From Legionella cherrii (GTDB lineage Bacteria; Pseudomonadota; Gammaproteobacteria; Legionellales; Legionellaceae): 64,000 bases of DNA. Each line of letters opens with the position of its first letter. Position 1 is the first letter of the stretch. The DNA is taken from NCBI RefSeq assembly GCF_900635815.1, contig NZ_LR134173.1, forward strand, positions 1,830,001 through 1,894,000, in the 5' to 3' direction. The notes under the pieces were generated by a model. The model ran no database searches. It was not told where the DNA came from and saw only the letters and a list, made by a program, of their open reading frames with translations. Position numbers and translations under genes: made by a program. Positions 1 through 7,985 of this stretch are shown here, piece after piece.

Positions 1-325
1 TTTCAGCTATATGTCTTCCAAATAGAATGTGCGCAGGGATTCTTTGTACTTCCATTCGATCCATCATTGATAAATAAGAATTATAAGGATTATTTCTTAT
101 TTTTTGTTTCATTTTATAGGCACGATAACTGCGCTGGATTATTGTTGCAGCTCTATTGGCTTTGAATTTTTGTTGTGCATCAGAAAGTTCTTCTTCGATT
201 CTTATGGATGCTTTTTCTTTCGCTGGTGAACTCTTTAAAGAAACTCCTTTTTCTTTGACATATTGAACCAAAGGAGTTAAAGACGAACTGGATTGAATAA
301 ATTCTTTCATACAAGGAGCATCCAA
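1..325 (-). CDS. Partial protein with a calmodulin-type IQ motif (N-terminal part only)
   Basis: The frame is open from about 325 down to the window edge, so only about 108 N-terminal residues are visible. I chose a TTG start at 323-325 because AGGGG lies seven bases upstream; the alternative ATG at 308-310 has no clear ribosome site. Around residues 60-78 there is IIQRSYRAYKMKQKI, which fits the eukaryotic IQ consensus (I-Q-x3-R-[GA]-x3-K-x2-I) that binds calmodulin. The flanks are basic and helical. Known: IQ motifs are rare in bacteria, and the Legionella effector SidJ uses one to bind host calmodulin. Inference: this is a candidate translocated effector. It lies 22 bp downstream of mutY on the same strand. 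I do not recognise the family. Confidence 0.6.
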   Translation of the reverse strand, partial: MDAPCMKEFIQSSSSLTPLVQYVKEKGVSLKSSPAKEKASIRIEEELSDAQQKFKANRAATIIQRSYRAYKMKQKIRNNPYNSYLSMMDRMEVQRIPAHILFGRHIAE

Positions 326-347
326 CGAAAAGCCCCTATTATATCCA

Positions 348-1424
348 TTATGAGCTTTGAATAAACATGTTGTAGTGCGAAGACAATATTTTGCTGGTAG
401 GTTGTGCTAATCCTAAAGAGTCAATTCGTTCTTTTTCAAACCATTGACCTTGTTGTTCAGCCAATTTGTTACCCAGGATTTTGGTTTTTATGCTGAGGGC
501 ATTGATTTCCAAATGAAAATGACTAAATCGGTGTTTAAAAGTAATGAGAGGTTGTGGTGTCTCTCCTGATAAGTCATAGTTGAGACGAATGAAATCAAGA
601 GGGCAATCCTCTTCATCCAAACTGGGTAAACACCATAATCCTCCCCATAATCCGGTAGGAGGTCTTTTTTCCAAATAAATATGCCCTTGCTCATTATACA
701 AAACCAGAAATTGTTGGCATTGAATGGGTATGGGTTTTTTTATTTTTTTCGTGGGATATAAGTGCTGTTCCTTAAATTTAAAGGCGAGGCAACTATTTTG
801 TAACGGACAATGAGTGCAATTTGGATTTTTAGAGGTACAACATAATGCACCTAAATCCATAATAGCTTGAGTGTAATTGGCACAGTTTTCATTGGGCATG
901 CATGAGTTCGCTAAATCCCACAGCGTTTTTTTTACTTGAGCTTGTTCTGGGTAACCTTTGATCATGAAAAAACGAGTTAAAACTCGTTTTACATTGCCAT
1001 CAAGAATAGCAACGGGTTGATTAAAAGCTTGTGATAAGATGGCTGCTGCAGTAGATGGACCGATTCCAGGGAGTTCTTTTAATAACTGATAATCATCAGG
1101 AACAACGCCATCATATTGATCCATCATTATTTTTGCCGTCTGATGAAGATTTCTGGCGCGACTGTAATAACCAAGTCCTGACCATAAAGAAAGTACTTCA
1201 TCTTCATTTGCTCGAGCCAAATCACTCAGGTTTGGAAATCGTTGCATAAAACGTTCGAAATAAGGAATAACTGTCTGTACTTGAGTTTGCTGCAGCATAA
1301 TTTCAGAAATCCAAACTCTGTAGGGCGTACGGGGGAGTTGCCAAGGCAGATTTTGACGCCCATTAACCGCAAACCACTGCAATAAGGGTTGACTAAATTG
1401 TTTGTATAAATTTTGCTTATCCAC
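348..1424 (-). CDS. mutY: A/G-specific adenine DNA glycosylase MutY
   Basis: MutY removes adenine mispaired with 8-oxoguanine or guanine in base-excision repair. At 358 residues it has the usual length. Visible landmarks are the catalytic Glu41 in SEIMLQQTQ, the helix-hairpin-helix LPGIGPSTAAAI at about 118-130, and the catalytic Asp142 in ILDGNV. The 4Fe-4S ligands are C196-x6-C203-x2-C206-x5-C212. The C-terminal part (about 230-350) is the NUDIX-like domain that recognises 8-oxoguanine, with EKRPPTGLWGGLWCLP. The same-strand IQ-motif gene follows 22 bp downstream and may be co-transcribed. Nothing is missing. Confidence 0.97.
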   Translation of the reverse strand: MDKQNLYKQFSQPLLQWFAVNGRQNLPWQLPRTPYRVWISEIMLQQTQVQTVIPYFERFMQRFPNLSDLARANEDEVLSLWSGLGYYSRARNLHQTAKIMMDQYDGVVPDDYQLLKELPGIGPSTAAAILSQAFNQPVAILDGNVKRVLTRFFMIKGYPEQAQVKKTLWDLANSCMPNENCANYTQAIMDLGALCCTSKNPNCTHCPLQNSCLAFKFKEQHLYPTKKIKKPIPIQCQQFLVLYNEQGHIYLEKRPPTGLWGGLWCLPSLDEEDCPLDFIRLNYDLSGETPQPLITFKHRFSHFHLEINALSIKTKILGNKLAEQQGQWFEKERIDSLGLAQPTSKILSSHYNMFIQSS

Positions 1425-1794
1425 GCTGTGATTCTTTGATACTTTATTGTTGGCGTACTGTAAAAAAAGTAATGGCCGAGGTCAATGAGCGAAGTTAATA
1501 ATTCATGACCCTAATTTATAATAAAAAAATTAAAATCGATTCGCTAAGTGTCGATATATAGTCTATCGTTAATAGGGGGCCTGTTGTACTCAGGATGAGT
1601 AAAAATCAAGCTGAATCATTTGCTAAAGATTGTCGCGAATGCACTTAATGCATTGACGATGGGAGTTTTTTAAAGATTTTTCAGGAAAGGTCAAAATACT
1701 AGAGTAAAAGTCTTAAAAAGCTTACAAACTGAATCATTATAGTGAGCGCAGTAAATCTGTTGGTGAGGGATTTAGGGAAATCAAGGAGAGAGAT
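1425..1794. other. Intergenic region between divergent mutY and a hypothetical gene
   Basis: This 370 bp stretch separates divergently transcribed genes and should hold both promoters. It is A+T-rich. A short inverted repeat (AATGCA / TGCATT) sits near 1638-1658. The ribosome site AAGGAGAG just before 1795 serves the plus-strand gene. I see no convincing ORF, RNA gene or promoter consensus beyond this. Confidence 0.4.
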
Positions 1795-2448
1795 ATGCGC
1801 CATAGCCAACACGAAATAGCAGTATTAAAACCTACGGCTGTTTTTTTATCATTTCTTACCTCACAATTGCCTGAGACTAAATTACCGGATCTTCGATTAT
1901 TGCAAATTGATAATACAGCTTATGTCCTGCAAAAACAAAATTCAGATGATGCAACTTTAAATGAAATAGAAAAATATTTTTCAAAAATGTTTCGCCATGA
2001 AATTGCTCGCTGGTTAGGGGACAAAGCACGTCATGCTATAGAAACCAATTTTCTTGATTTTCTTTGTTGTTTTAAATTTGAATTACATAATCATATTCTG
2101 TTAATGGAACCCTCCATAGAAAAAAGTCATCAATTACTGCTCATTAAACCTCGTATGGCCTTACTTAATTGGATTAAAGAAAGCTTAGAGGGCCAGGATG
2201 ATTTGGTCGATGTGATTGAAAAAGTTGAATTATCTCATCTAGAAGAAAATGCCACAGCCCTGGTTAAGAATTTTTCTAACTTGACTGAAATAAAACCTTT
2301 TATCAAAGAAAATTACATTTCAATTTTTTCAGCCGCTATGAGTCGAATGTCGAGTCAACCTGAGCAATGGCCATCAATCGACTCTTTTCAAGACTTTAGT
2401 CACTATTTTGCTATTGAAATACATACTCAATTGATTCATTTGTCTTAA
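1795..2448 (+). CDS. Hypothetical cytosolic protein, 217 aa
   Basis: I do not recognise this protein. It has no signal peptide or membrane segment and is rich in Leu, Glu, His and Phe with long predicted helices. The start is well supported by AAGGAGAG a few bases upstream. It ends 16 bp before the next gene, which has its own strong ribosome site, so the two probably form an operon and may work together. The partner is a membrane-anchored coiled-coil protein. No catalytic motif is visible. Confidence 0.75.
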   Translation: MRHSQHEIAVLKPTAVFLSFLTSQLPETKLPDLRLLQIDNTAYVLQKQNSDDATLNEIEKYFSKMFRHEIARWLGDKARHAIETNFLDFLCCFKFELHNHILLMEPSIEKSHQLLLIKPRMALLNWIKESLEGQDDLVDVIEKVELSHLEENATALVKNFSNLTEIKPFIKENYISIFSAAMSRMSSQPEQWPSIDSFQDFSHYFAIEIHTQLIHLS

Positions 2449-2464
2449 TTCAAGGAGTTTGACT

Positions 2465-3385
2465 ATGGAGCCGGTCAGTATAGCGCTTATCTGTGCAGCA
2501 GTATTAGGAACTGTTGTGGTTTTGGCTGCATTTATCCGACAAATCTTGTTAAGCCGAGACAAACAATTAAATGATGACGCACAAATAAGAGCATTGTCTC
2601 AAGAGGTCAAAGAGCTGGAGCAGATGCGGGAGCAAATGCAAAATGAGAAACGTTTTGACTCTCACTACCAAGTTCTTGGAGTAAATAAAGAAGCGATTAG
2701 GTACATTGATACGCAAATCGATGAGATTTTACGTAAAAAAACCGAGTTGATTGAACGGTACGCCCAGACTATTGTGAAAGAGTCTGGCTCAATAGTCAGT
2801 GGAGAAATCTCCCCCGATCGTAAAGGCGCTTGTGATCGATTAAGAGAGGAAATCGATCATAAAATCGCTTTTTATGAAAGCGAGCTCAAGCAATTACAAG
2901 AAAGAAGAGCATCTTTATGGGACGCTCATACTGATTTTCAAAGATATCTCCTGAATCAGGAAAAGACACGTAATGCCAGTTTGGATAACGTTTACAAACA
3001 GCATTCTGCTTTATTAGAAAAAGTCTATCTGCGTCATATTGATGATTCTGAAATTGTAGCAGTCAAAAGCATGGAGGCATCAACCATGACGTTTAAAGAT
3101 ATGTTTATGATCCCTATACAATTTCTGATGCAATATTTTGGGGTATCAGTAACACCTGGAATTTCACTAGTTCAAACACGAGTAGAACATATTGCACGTG
3201 CTGAGGTCGATAAAACCCAACGTGACATCAATGATTCAGCGCCTGAGAAAAAAGAAAATGTAACGCCTAAAGAGGATAAACAACAGAAACAGAGTGCCAT
3301 CCACCAAAATCAACCACCAGAGACCGTCCAGGATGAGGAAGAAGAAAAGGATTCAGCAAAAGCTCGATCAATGACATTTGCATGA
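2465..3385 (+). CDS. Membrane-anchored coiled-coil protein with acidic tail
   Basis: I chose the ATG at 2465 because AAGGAG at 2452-2457 is seven bases upstream; the in-frame TTG at 2459 is too close to it. The 306-residue protein begins with one hydrophobic segment (about 4-25, EPVSIALICAAVLGTVVVL). A long coiled coil follows at about 30-190, rich in Glu, Lys, Gln and Arg. A short hydrophobic stretch near 210-225 comes next, then a disordered tail with the acidic run DEEEEKD close to the C-terminus. The layout suggests an inner-membrane protein with a cytoplasmic coil. Acidic clusters near the C-terminus also occur in Dot/Icm substrates, so an effector role is possible but unproven. Confidence 0.75.
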   Translation: MEPVSIALICAAVLGTVVVLAAFIRQILLSRDKQLNDDAQIRALSQEVKELEQMREQMQNEKRFDSHYQVLGVNKEAIRYIDTQIDEILRKKTELIERYAQTIVKESGSIVSGEISPDRKGACDRLREEIDHKIAFYESELKQLQERRASLWDAHTDFQRYLLNQEKTRNASLDNVYKQHSALLEKVYLRHIDDSEIVAVKSMEASTMTFKDMFMIPIQFLMQYFGVSVTPGISLVQTRVEHIARAEVDKTQRDINDSAPEKKENVTPKEDKQQKQSAIHQNQPPETVQDEEEEKDSAKARSMTFA

Positions 3386-3492
3386 AAATTATTCTCCTAA
3401 GTCATTTAGTGACATTTTTGTTGGTATATATTACAATTCACTTGCATTGAGGAGAATGCAAGATTTGGAGTTAATTGGTGGAGATATATTGA

Positions 3493-4569
3493 ATGGCAAG
3501 ATATCGTTTTTTATGGTTTAGTACTTTTATGCTATGTTCTCTTCTGGCTTTGCCAGGACATAGTGCTGATGTGAACTCTCTTCTTCCTGATGAACAAAAC
3601 ACAGTCAAAGTTTTTCATGAAGCGTCACCTAAGGTGGTTTATGTTCACAGATTAGCAACCGTTACAAATAGAGCCGCTGCACGTAAAATGGAAGTACCAG
3701 ATGGGGCTGGATCAGGGATAGTCTGGAATAATAATGGGTACATAGTGACTAATTATCACGTGATCAAAGGAGCTGACAAGCTGGCTATTTCCTTGGGCAA
3801 ATTGACGGTTCCCGCGAAGGTAGTTGGATCAGAGCCTCGTAAGGATATTGCAGTACTCAAGATCGAATCACCACAGGCTTTGGCTTTACTCAAAGAGTTT
3901 AAGCCATTTGAAGTCGTACGTCTTAATGATCTCATGGTCGGACAAAAAGCGATTGCAATCGGCAATCCTTTTGGCCTTGATCACAGTCTGTCTAAAGGAG
4001 TGATTTCTGCTTTGGGTAGAAAAGTTCCCGGGATTGGCGGAGTAACAATTCGCAATATGATCCAAACAGACACACCAATCAATCCAGGTAACTCAGGTGG
4101 TCCATTATTGAATAGTGCTGGGCAGTTAATTGGGATGAATACAATGATCTTTTCTCATTCGGGCACGTCTGCTGGAATTGGTTTTGCTGTACCTGCTGAG
4201 GATATTGATCGAATTGTAACTCAAATTATTAAAAATGGTCGAGTAGTGTTGTCTGGTATCGGCATTCAAAGTGTTCCGCCCAGTATTGCCCGTCAATTAG
4301 GTATACGTAAAGGAATATTAATCGCTGACATTATACCGAATACTCCCGCAGCTAAAGCACATTTACGCGCGACTCACAGAGATGCTTGGGGTCGTATTGT
4401 ATTAGGTGATATTATTGTTGCACTTAATGGGCACGCAGTGCCTAACTACGATGTTTTGTATAATATGCTTACTGAAATAAAAGTAGGAGAGCAAGTAACC
4501 GTTACCATCCAACGTGGTAACAAGCAAATGGATGTAAAAATGAGAACCATAGATATTGCTGGTGTTTAA
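3493..4569 (+). CDS. HtrA/Deg-family periplasmic serine protease with one PDZ domain
   Basis: This is a trypsin-fold protease for envelope protein quality control. A cleavable signal peptide (about 1-25, ending GHSA) exports it. The catalytic triad is readable: His89 in NYHVI, Asp118 in RKDIAVLK and Ser201 in NPGNSGGPLL. A single PDZ domain follows at about 255-350, with GILIADIIPNTPAAKA and GDIIVALNGH. One PDZ and 358 residues resemble DegS more than two-PDZ DegP/DegQ, but the N-terminus looks like a signal peptide rather than a permanent anchor. The gene stands alone, with a hairpin 37 bp downstream. Confidence 0.93.
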   Translation: MARYRFLWFSTFMLCSLLALPGHSADVNSLLPDEQNTVKVFHEASPKVVYVHRLATVTNRAAARKMEVPDGAGSGIVWNNNGYIVTNYHVIKGADKLAISLGKLTVPAKVVGSEPRKDIAVLKIESPQALALLKEFKPFEVVRLNDLMVGQKAIAIGNPFGLDHSLSKGVISALGRKVPGIGGVTIRNMIQTDTPINPGNSGGPLLNSAGQLIGMNTMIFSHSGTSAGIGFAVPAEDIDRIVTQIIKNGRVVLSGIGIQSVPPSIARQLGIRKGILIADIIPNTPAAKAHLRATHRDAWGRIVLGDIIVALNGHAVPNYDVLYNMLTEIKVGEQVTVTIQRGNKQMDVKMRTIDIAGV

Positions 4570-4606
4570 GATTTAACAGAAAATCTTCTCTACTAATCTG
4601 CTGATG

Positions 4607-4635
4607 GCCTGGGTTGTACCTTCACTAATCCAGGC
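4607..4635. repeat. Imperfect inverted repeat of the GCCTGG family
   Basis: GCCTGGGTT (4607-4615) can pair with AATCCAGGC (4627-4635) around an 11-base loop, with one G-U pair. It lies just after the HtrA-type gene and may act as a transcription end. The same GCCTGG core recurs near 6201, 13449, 24363, 32660 and 32858, always between genes, so it belongs to a small dispersed repeat family. Confidence 0.55.
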
Positions 4636-4741
4636 TATAAGCTTTTATAAGAATTTAAATTTAAAGATCGCAAATGGGGTTTGTTTAAAATTCTACTGTC
4701 TTGGCTAAGATACTAGAATTTATCTGCTGAGGAGAATAAGG

Positions 4742-5284
4742 ATGTTACTTAATAAAGAGGATTCACTCTTACTGTTAGTTGATGTACAAGAAAAATTAAC
4801 ACCAGCTGTATTAAATAATGAAGTATTTATCGCGCGATGTGAATGGCTTTTAAAGTTGGCTCAACGCCTGAGTGTTCCAATTTTAGTAAGCGAACAATAT
4901 CCACAAGGTCTTGGTTCCACTTTAAAACAATTTCAAAAGTATTTTGATCCGCAAGAGTGTGTTGATAAAGTATCTTTTTCCTGTATGGGTGAACCCACCT
5001 ATGTTGAACGACTGAAGCAGTTGCATAAAAAACAATTAATCCTTATTGGTATTGAGACTCACGTTTGTGTGTTACAAACTGCATTGGAAATGCGAGAAGC
5101 AGGCTTTGACGTTTTTGTTGTTGTTGATGCTGTGAGCTGTCGTGGTGAGCAAAATATGAAATACGGATTGAAACGAATGAAACATGAAGGGGTACATTTA
5201 ATTACCTCCGAAATGGTATTTTTTGAATGGTTAAAAAAGGCCGGTACTCCTGAGTTCAAACAACTGAGTAAGGAATTTTTTTAG
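4742..5284 (+). CDS. Isochorismatase-fold cysteine hydrolase
   Basis: This 180-residue protein has the size and fold signature of the isochorismatase/nicotinamidase superfamily, close to the YcaC-like branch. The expected triad is present: Asp14 in LLLVDVQEK, Lys76 in VDKVSF and Cys109 in GIETHVCVLQ, followed by DVFVVVDAVSCR. The usual cis-peptide region precedes the cysteine. The substrate cannot be read from sequence. A good ribosome site (GAGGAG) precedes the ATG. It lies 155 bp upstream of the dehydrogenase gene on the same strand. Confidence 0.88.
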   Translation: MLLNKEDSLLLLVDVQEKLTPAVLNNEVFIARCEWLLKLAQRLSVPILVSEQYPQGLGSTLKQFQKYFDPQECVDKVSFSCMGEPTYVERLKQLHKKQLILIGIETHVCVLQTALEMREAGFDVFVVVDAVSCRGEQNMKYGLKRMKHEGVHLITSEMVFFEWLKKAGTPEFKQLSKEFF

Positions 5285-5439
5285 TAATAACCCGGGTATC
5301 TCGTAGCGGCTCCTCGCCATCCGAGCGTAGCCTAGCTCTCCCCTGTTACACGGTGCTGCAGGGTGGAGGTTCCTGGCTATCCTCTGGATCACGGAGTGGC
5401 GTTGCGCTTCAAACAGACTACAAATCATGGAGAGTAATA
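5285..5439. repeat. G+C-rich intergenic tract, probable repeat element
   Basis: The space between the hydrolase and the dehydrogenase is clearly richer in G+C than its surroundings. It has short complementary pieces such as GGCTCCTCGCC and GGATAGCC/GGCTATCC. A long reading frame crosses it in phase with the dehydrogenase, but it has no homology-like features. I read it as a dispersed intergenic element. It ends at the dehydrogenase ribosome site TGGAGAG. Confidence 0.35.
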
Positions 5440-6183
5440 GTGAATTTTAAAAATCAAATCGCATTAATTACCGGTGGTGCATCCGGTATGGGGAAAGCAT
5501 CTGTACACTACTTACAGAAGCGTGGAATGCGAGTTGTAGCATGGGATAAACAGGAAGATGCCCAGAACGAAGCTGATTTATTTATCACTTGTGATGTAAC
5601 CAGTGATGAATCAGTGGAAAAAGCAATGCAACAAACAATAGAACAATTGGGAACTCCAAGAGTTTGTATTAATTGTGCGGGAGTTGCTCCAGCAAAGCGG
5701 ATTGTTGGAAAAGAGGGGGCTATGCCTTTGGCGGCCTTTAAACAGGTGATTGATATAAATCTTGTAGGAACGTTTAATGTCATGCGCGTGGCAGCGCATG
5801 CGATGACTCGTTTGGAGTTGGACAGTGATTCACAGGAACGTGGAGTTATTGTTAATACAGCCTCTATCGCTGCATTTGAAGGACAAATTGGGCAAGCGGC
5901 ATATAGTGCGTCTAAGGGGGGAGTCGTTGCTATGACACTTCCAGCAGCACGTGAGTTAGCTCAGTGGGCGATTCGTATCAATACGATTGCTCCCGGATTA
6001 ATCGCTACACCAATGTTACTGAATATGCCGCAAGAGGTACAAGATAATTTAGTAGCAACTATGACTTTTCCCAAGCGTTTTGGCAGGCCGGAGGAATTTG
6101 CTTCATTAGTGGCACATATTATTGAAAATCAAATGATTAATGGGGAAGTGATACGTCTGGATGGTGCACTGCGCATGCGGTAA
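5440..6183 (+). CDS. Type-2 3-hydroxyacyl-CoA dehydrogenase (short-chain dehydrogenase)
   Basis: This is an NAD-dependent short-chain dehydrogenase of 247 residues from a GTG start. The start is set by TGGAGAG at 5428-5433 and the conserved opening NFKNQIALITGG. Visible are the cofactor motif TGGASGMG, NCAG, the catalytic Ser in NTASIAAFEGQ and the Y-x3-K motif YSASKGG. The ending NGEVIRLDGALRMR and the AAFEGQIGQAAYSASKGG block closely resemble human HSD17B10. That enzyme oxidises short-chain 3-hydroxyacyl-CoA in fatty-acid and branched amino-acid breakdown. In-frame sequence upstream of the GTG falls in a repeat-like tract and is unlikely to be coding. Confidence 0.92.
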   Translation: MNFKNQIALITGGASGMGKASVHYLQKRGMRVVAWDKQEDAQNEADLFITCDVTSDESVEKAMQQTIEQLGTPRVCINCAGVAPAKRIVGKEGAMPLAAFKQVIDINLVGTFNVMRVAAHAMTRLELDSDSQERGVIVNTASIAAFEGQIGQAAYSASKGGVVAMTLPAARELAQWAIRINTIAPGLIATPMLLNMPQEVQDNLVATMTFPKRFGRPEEFASLVAHIIENQMINGEVIRLDGALRMR

Positions 6184-6193
6184 TCAATCGATG

Positions 6194-6234
6194 CTGTGTA
6201 GCCTGGATTAGGCACGCTAATCCAGGCTACACAG
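6194..6234. terminator. Perfect 18-bp inverted repeat between convergent genes
   Basis: CTGTGTAGCCTGGATTAG (6194-6211) is followed by the five-base loop GCACG and then its exact reverse complement (6217-6234). It sits between the convergent dehydrogenase and flgN genes, where it can stop transcription from both sides. No long T-run follows, so it may be a REP-like palindrome rather than a standard intrinsic terminator. Its core is shared with other intergenic repeats in the window. Confidence 0.75.
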
Positions 6235-6289
6235 GACTTAGGCTACAGTCACTAAAAGTGTTTTTGCTTAAATTGAAGAGACTCTCTAT

Positions 6290-6778
6290 CTAGGCTTCTT
6301 GATGATGAGTATTTTCTTGAGATGATTGTATATTTCCATTGGCAGTGTAAACGCTGATCGCATTTCCTTTATTTCCCGACAGGGTATTGACAATTTCTTG
6401 ACGGATATAAAGGTTGTTGGTAATAATTTGTCCATTAACTGCATTTAATTCACGACAACGAGATAGAATTTCACCAAGTTTCGAATTTAATTGATTGATG
6501 AGCGCGGCTTCGTCCGCAGTAGAGTTTTTAAGAAATTCTGATAAAGCCAGATTCATAGGCTCATTGGGATTATTATGATGAATAAGCTGCATGCGTTGTT
6601 TGGCGCTTTCCTCCAATTTACTGGATAATTCCTGTTTTTTATTTGCAAACTCTTCAAGTCTATCGAATTGACGAGATGATAATATTTCTTTTTCTTCAGC
6701 CAACAATGAATTGAGTGACTCTATCCAATTAATTTCTTGTTCCAAATGATTACTTAAAGCGCTGATCTTATTATCCAT
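6290..6778 (-). CDS. flgN: Flagellar export chaperone FlgN
   Basis: FlgN-type chaperones bind hook-junction proteins FlgK and FlgL in the cytoplasm and deliver them to the flagellar export gate. The 162-residue protein is all helical with heptad-like spacing. It carries the typical LxxEKEILSSRQFDRLEEFANKK pattern in the N-terminal half and an Asn-rich end. The identity is secured mainly by its position 17 bp after flgM in the order flgA-flgM-flgN. The C-terminal tail is hydrophilic. Sequence alone would give only a general helical FlgN-like call. Confidence 0.85.
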   Translation of the reverse strand: MDNKISALSNHLEQEINWIESLNSLLAEEKEILSSRQFDRLEEFANKKQELSSKLEESAKQRMQLIHHNNPNEPMNLALSEFLKNSTADEAALINQLNSKLGEILSRCRELNAVNGQIITNNLYIRQEIVNTLSGNKGNAISVYTANGNIQSSQENTHHQEA

Positions 6779-6795
6779 ATAATTGCCCTTAGAAA

Positions 6796-7083
6796 TTAAG
6801 CAGGTTCTACATTTAACATTTTCATGGCAATTTTGTCACTATCAATTTGATAGTTTCCAAGTGCAATTTCTGATTTAAAATATAAAACACGAGCTTCATT
6901 GATTTCAGGAGCATCTTTAAGGGAATTTTTTATTGCTTCTAATTGTTTTGAGGTATCACTGATGCTGACAAGTGATGAGGGATCCTCAATCAAACGTTTA
7001 ATTTGATCTTGATGTTTCGTTTTTAGACGATTGTCTGAATCTATAGTTTTTACCGGAGCTGCATCACTGATTTGATTAAACAT
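6796..7083 (-). CDS. flgM: Anti-sigma-28 factor FlgM
   Basis: FlgM binds sigma-28 (FliA) and holds back late flagellar genes until it is exported through the finished hook-basal body. The protein is 95 residues, the usual size, with a disordered N-terminus and C-terminal helices matching FlgM (SKQLEAIKNSLKDAPEINEARV, then FKSEIALGNYQIDSDKIAMKML). A matching sigma-28 promoter lies upstream at 7116-7142, which implies feedback control of flgM by its own target sigma factor. flgN follows after 17 bp. Confidence 0.93.
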   Translation of the reverse strand: MFNQISDAAPVKTIDSDNRLKTKHQDQIKRLIEDPSSLVSISDTSKQLEAIKNSLKDAPEINEARVLYFKSEIALGNYQIDSDKIAMKMLNVEPA

Positions 7084-7115
7084 AATTTATCCTCAATCAC
7101 GTTCGACTTCTATAT

Positions 7116-7142
7116 GTATCGGCTCTGTTTTAAAAATCTTTA
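7116..7142 (-). promoter_or_regulatory. Sigma-28 (FliA) promoter of flgM
   Basis: Reading the minus strand, TAAAGATT (7142-7135) is followed by exactly 11 bases and then GCCGATAC (7123-7116). The sigma-28 consensus is TAAAGTTT-N11-GCCGATAA, so 14 of 16 positions agree. It lies 32 bp upstream of the flgM start and points at it. Confidence 0.85.
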
Positions 7143-7250
7143 GTAAATTTTTAATTTGAAGCTGTTTTCATTCTTATTGTCTTTCCACCGCAACACCGTG
7201 CTAACGTTGGAGATCCCTCGCTAGGCTCGTGACGACGTTATCTTAATTTA

Positions 7251-7952
7251 TTAAAGAATAACATTAACTTTCTTTGGACCTGAGATCTGGGCTTCAATAA
7301 TTTTTTTAGAGGATAAGTTGCGCACTTTAATGGTTTCGCCCAGTGAGCCCTCTTCCATAGCAACCCCATCCATACTAACCGTTAAATTGTTGTCATTTAC
7401 AACAATTGAAACACGCTCACCTTTATTAATCAATTTTGCTGCTTCAATATTATGTGGATTCAGTGGACTGTTTGGCGGAATATTTATTTTGCAAATTTGT
7501 CCTATTAGGAGATCTTTTTCAGTATAATATCCATGATTTAATTTTTGTACATCCATTTCTGTTTCATAAATATCATCTCGGCTAATTCGGGTTCCTTTGA
7601 TAAGCGCACGCTTTGCCACATATATTGTTTTTAATACAGTGATTTTAACAGGGACATACAAAGACCAGCGATTGTCATTTTCTTGGCATTTAATACCCAT
7701 AGTACTCGTATTTAAGATAGGAGACTGATAAGGATTAAAAACAACTAAGTGATCTTCAGCACAGGCCTTGAGGTTTAAACGGGAATCAATTTTATCTGCG
7801 ATTACCTGAATTTTTCCTTCTTTATATGAAGAAAGTTCATTACGAATATGTCGTTCTATCTTATTTGTTAATATTTCAGGCGACTGTATTGCATCAGAAT
7901 ACAATGCAGTGCTTGCAAAAAATAGTAAAACACTTAGTATGCATTTTTTCAC
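7251..7952 (-). CDS. flgA: Flagellar basal body P-ring chaperone FlgA
   Basis: FlgA is a periplasmic chaperone for assembly of the FlgI P-ring. The 233-residue protein starts at GTG, with AGAGGGA six bases upstream, and opens with a signal peptide (KKCILSVLLFFASTALYSDA). The C-terminal SAF-like region is typical: VAKRALIKGTRISRDDI, then LIGQICKINIPPNSPL, then NKGERVSIVVNDNNLTVSMDGVAMEEGSLGETIKVRN. The rest of the flagellar regulon is not in the window. A sigma-54 promoter (7986-8001) precedes it. Confidence 0.93.
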   Translation of the reverse strand: MKKCILSVLLFFASTALYSDAIQSPEILTNKIERHIRNELSSYKEGKIQVIADKIDSRLNLKACAEDHLVVFNPYQSPILNTSTMGIKCQENDNRWSLYVPVKITVLKTIYVAKRALIKGTRISRDDIYETEMDVQKLNHGYYTEKDLLIGQICKINIPPNSPLNPHNIEAAKLINKGERVSIVVNDNNLTVSMDGVAMEEGSLGETIKVRNLSSKKIIEAQISGPKKVNVIL

Positions 7953-7985
7953 AAAAAATCCCTCTTTGAGTAACTTGTTGTAATT

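Noticed and set aside
488..694. 68-codon minus-strand frame inside mutY
   Set aside because: It lies in another phase of the strongly supported mutY gene and has no ribosome site or protein-like composition.
5353..5439. N-terminal extension of the 3-hydroxyacyl-CoA dehydrogenase from a GTG at 5353
   Set aside because: The extra 29 residues read through a G+C-rich repeat-like tract. The GTG at 5440 has a good ribosome site and gives the conserved N-terminus.
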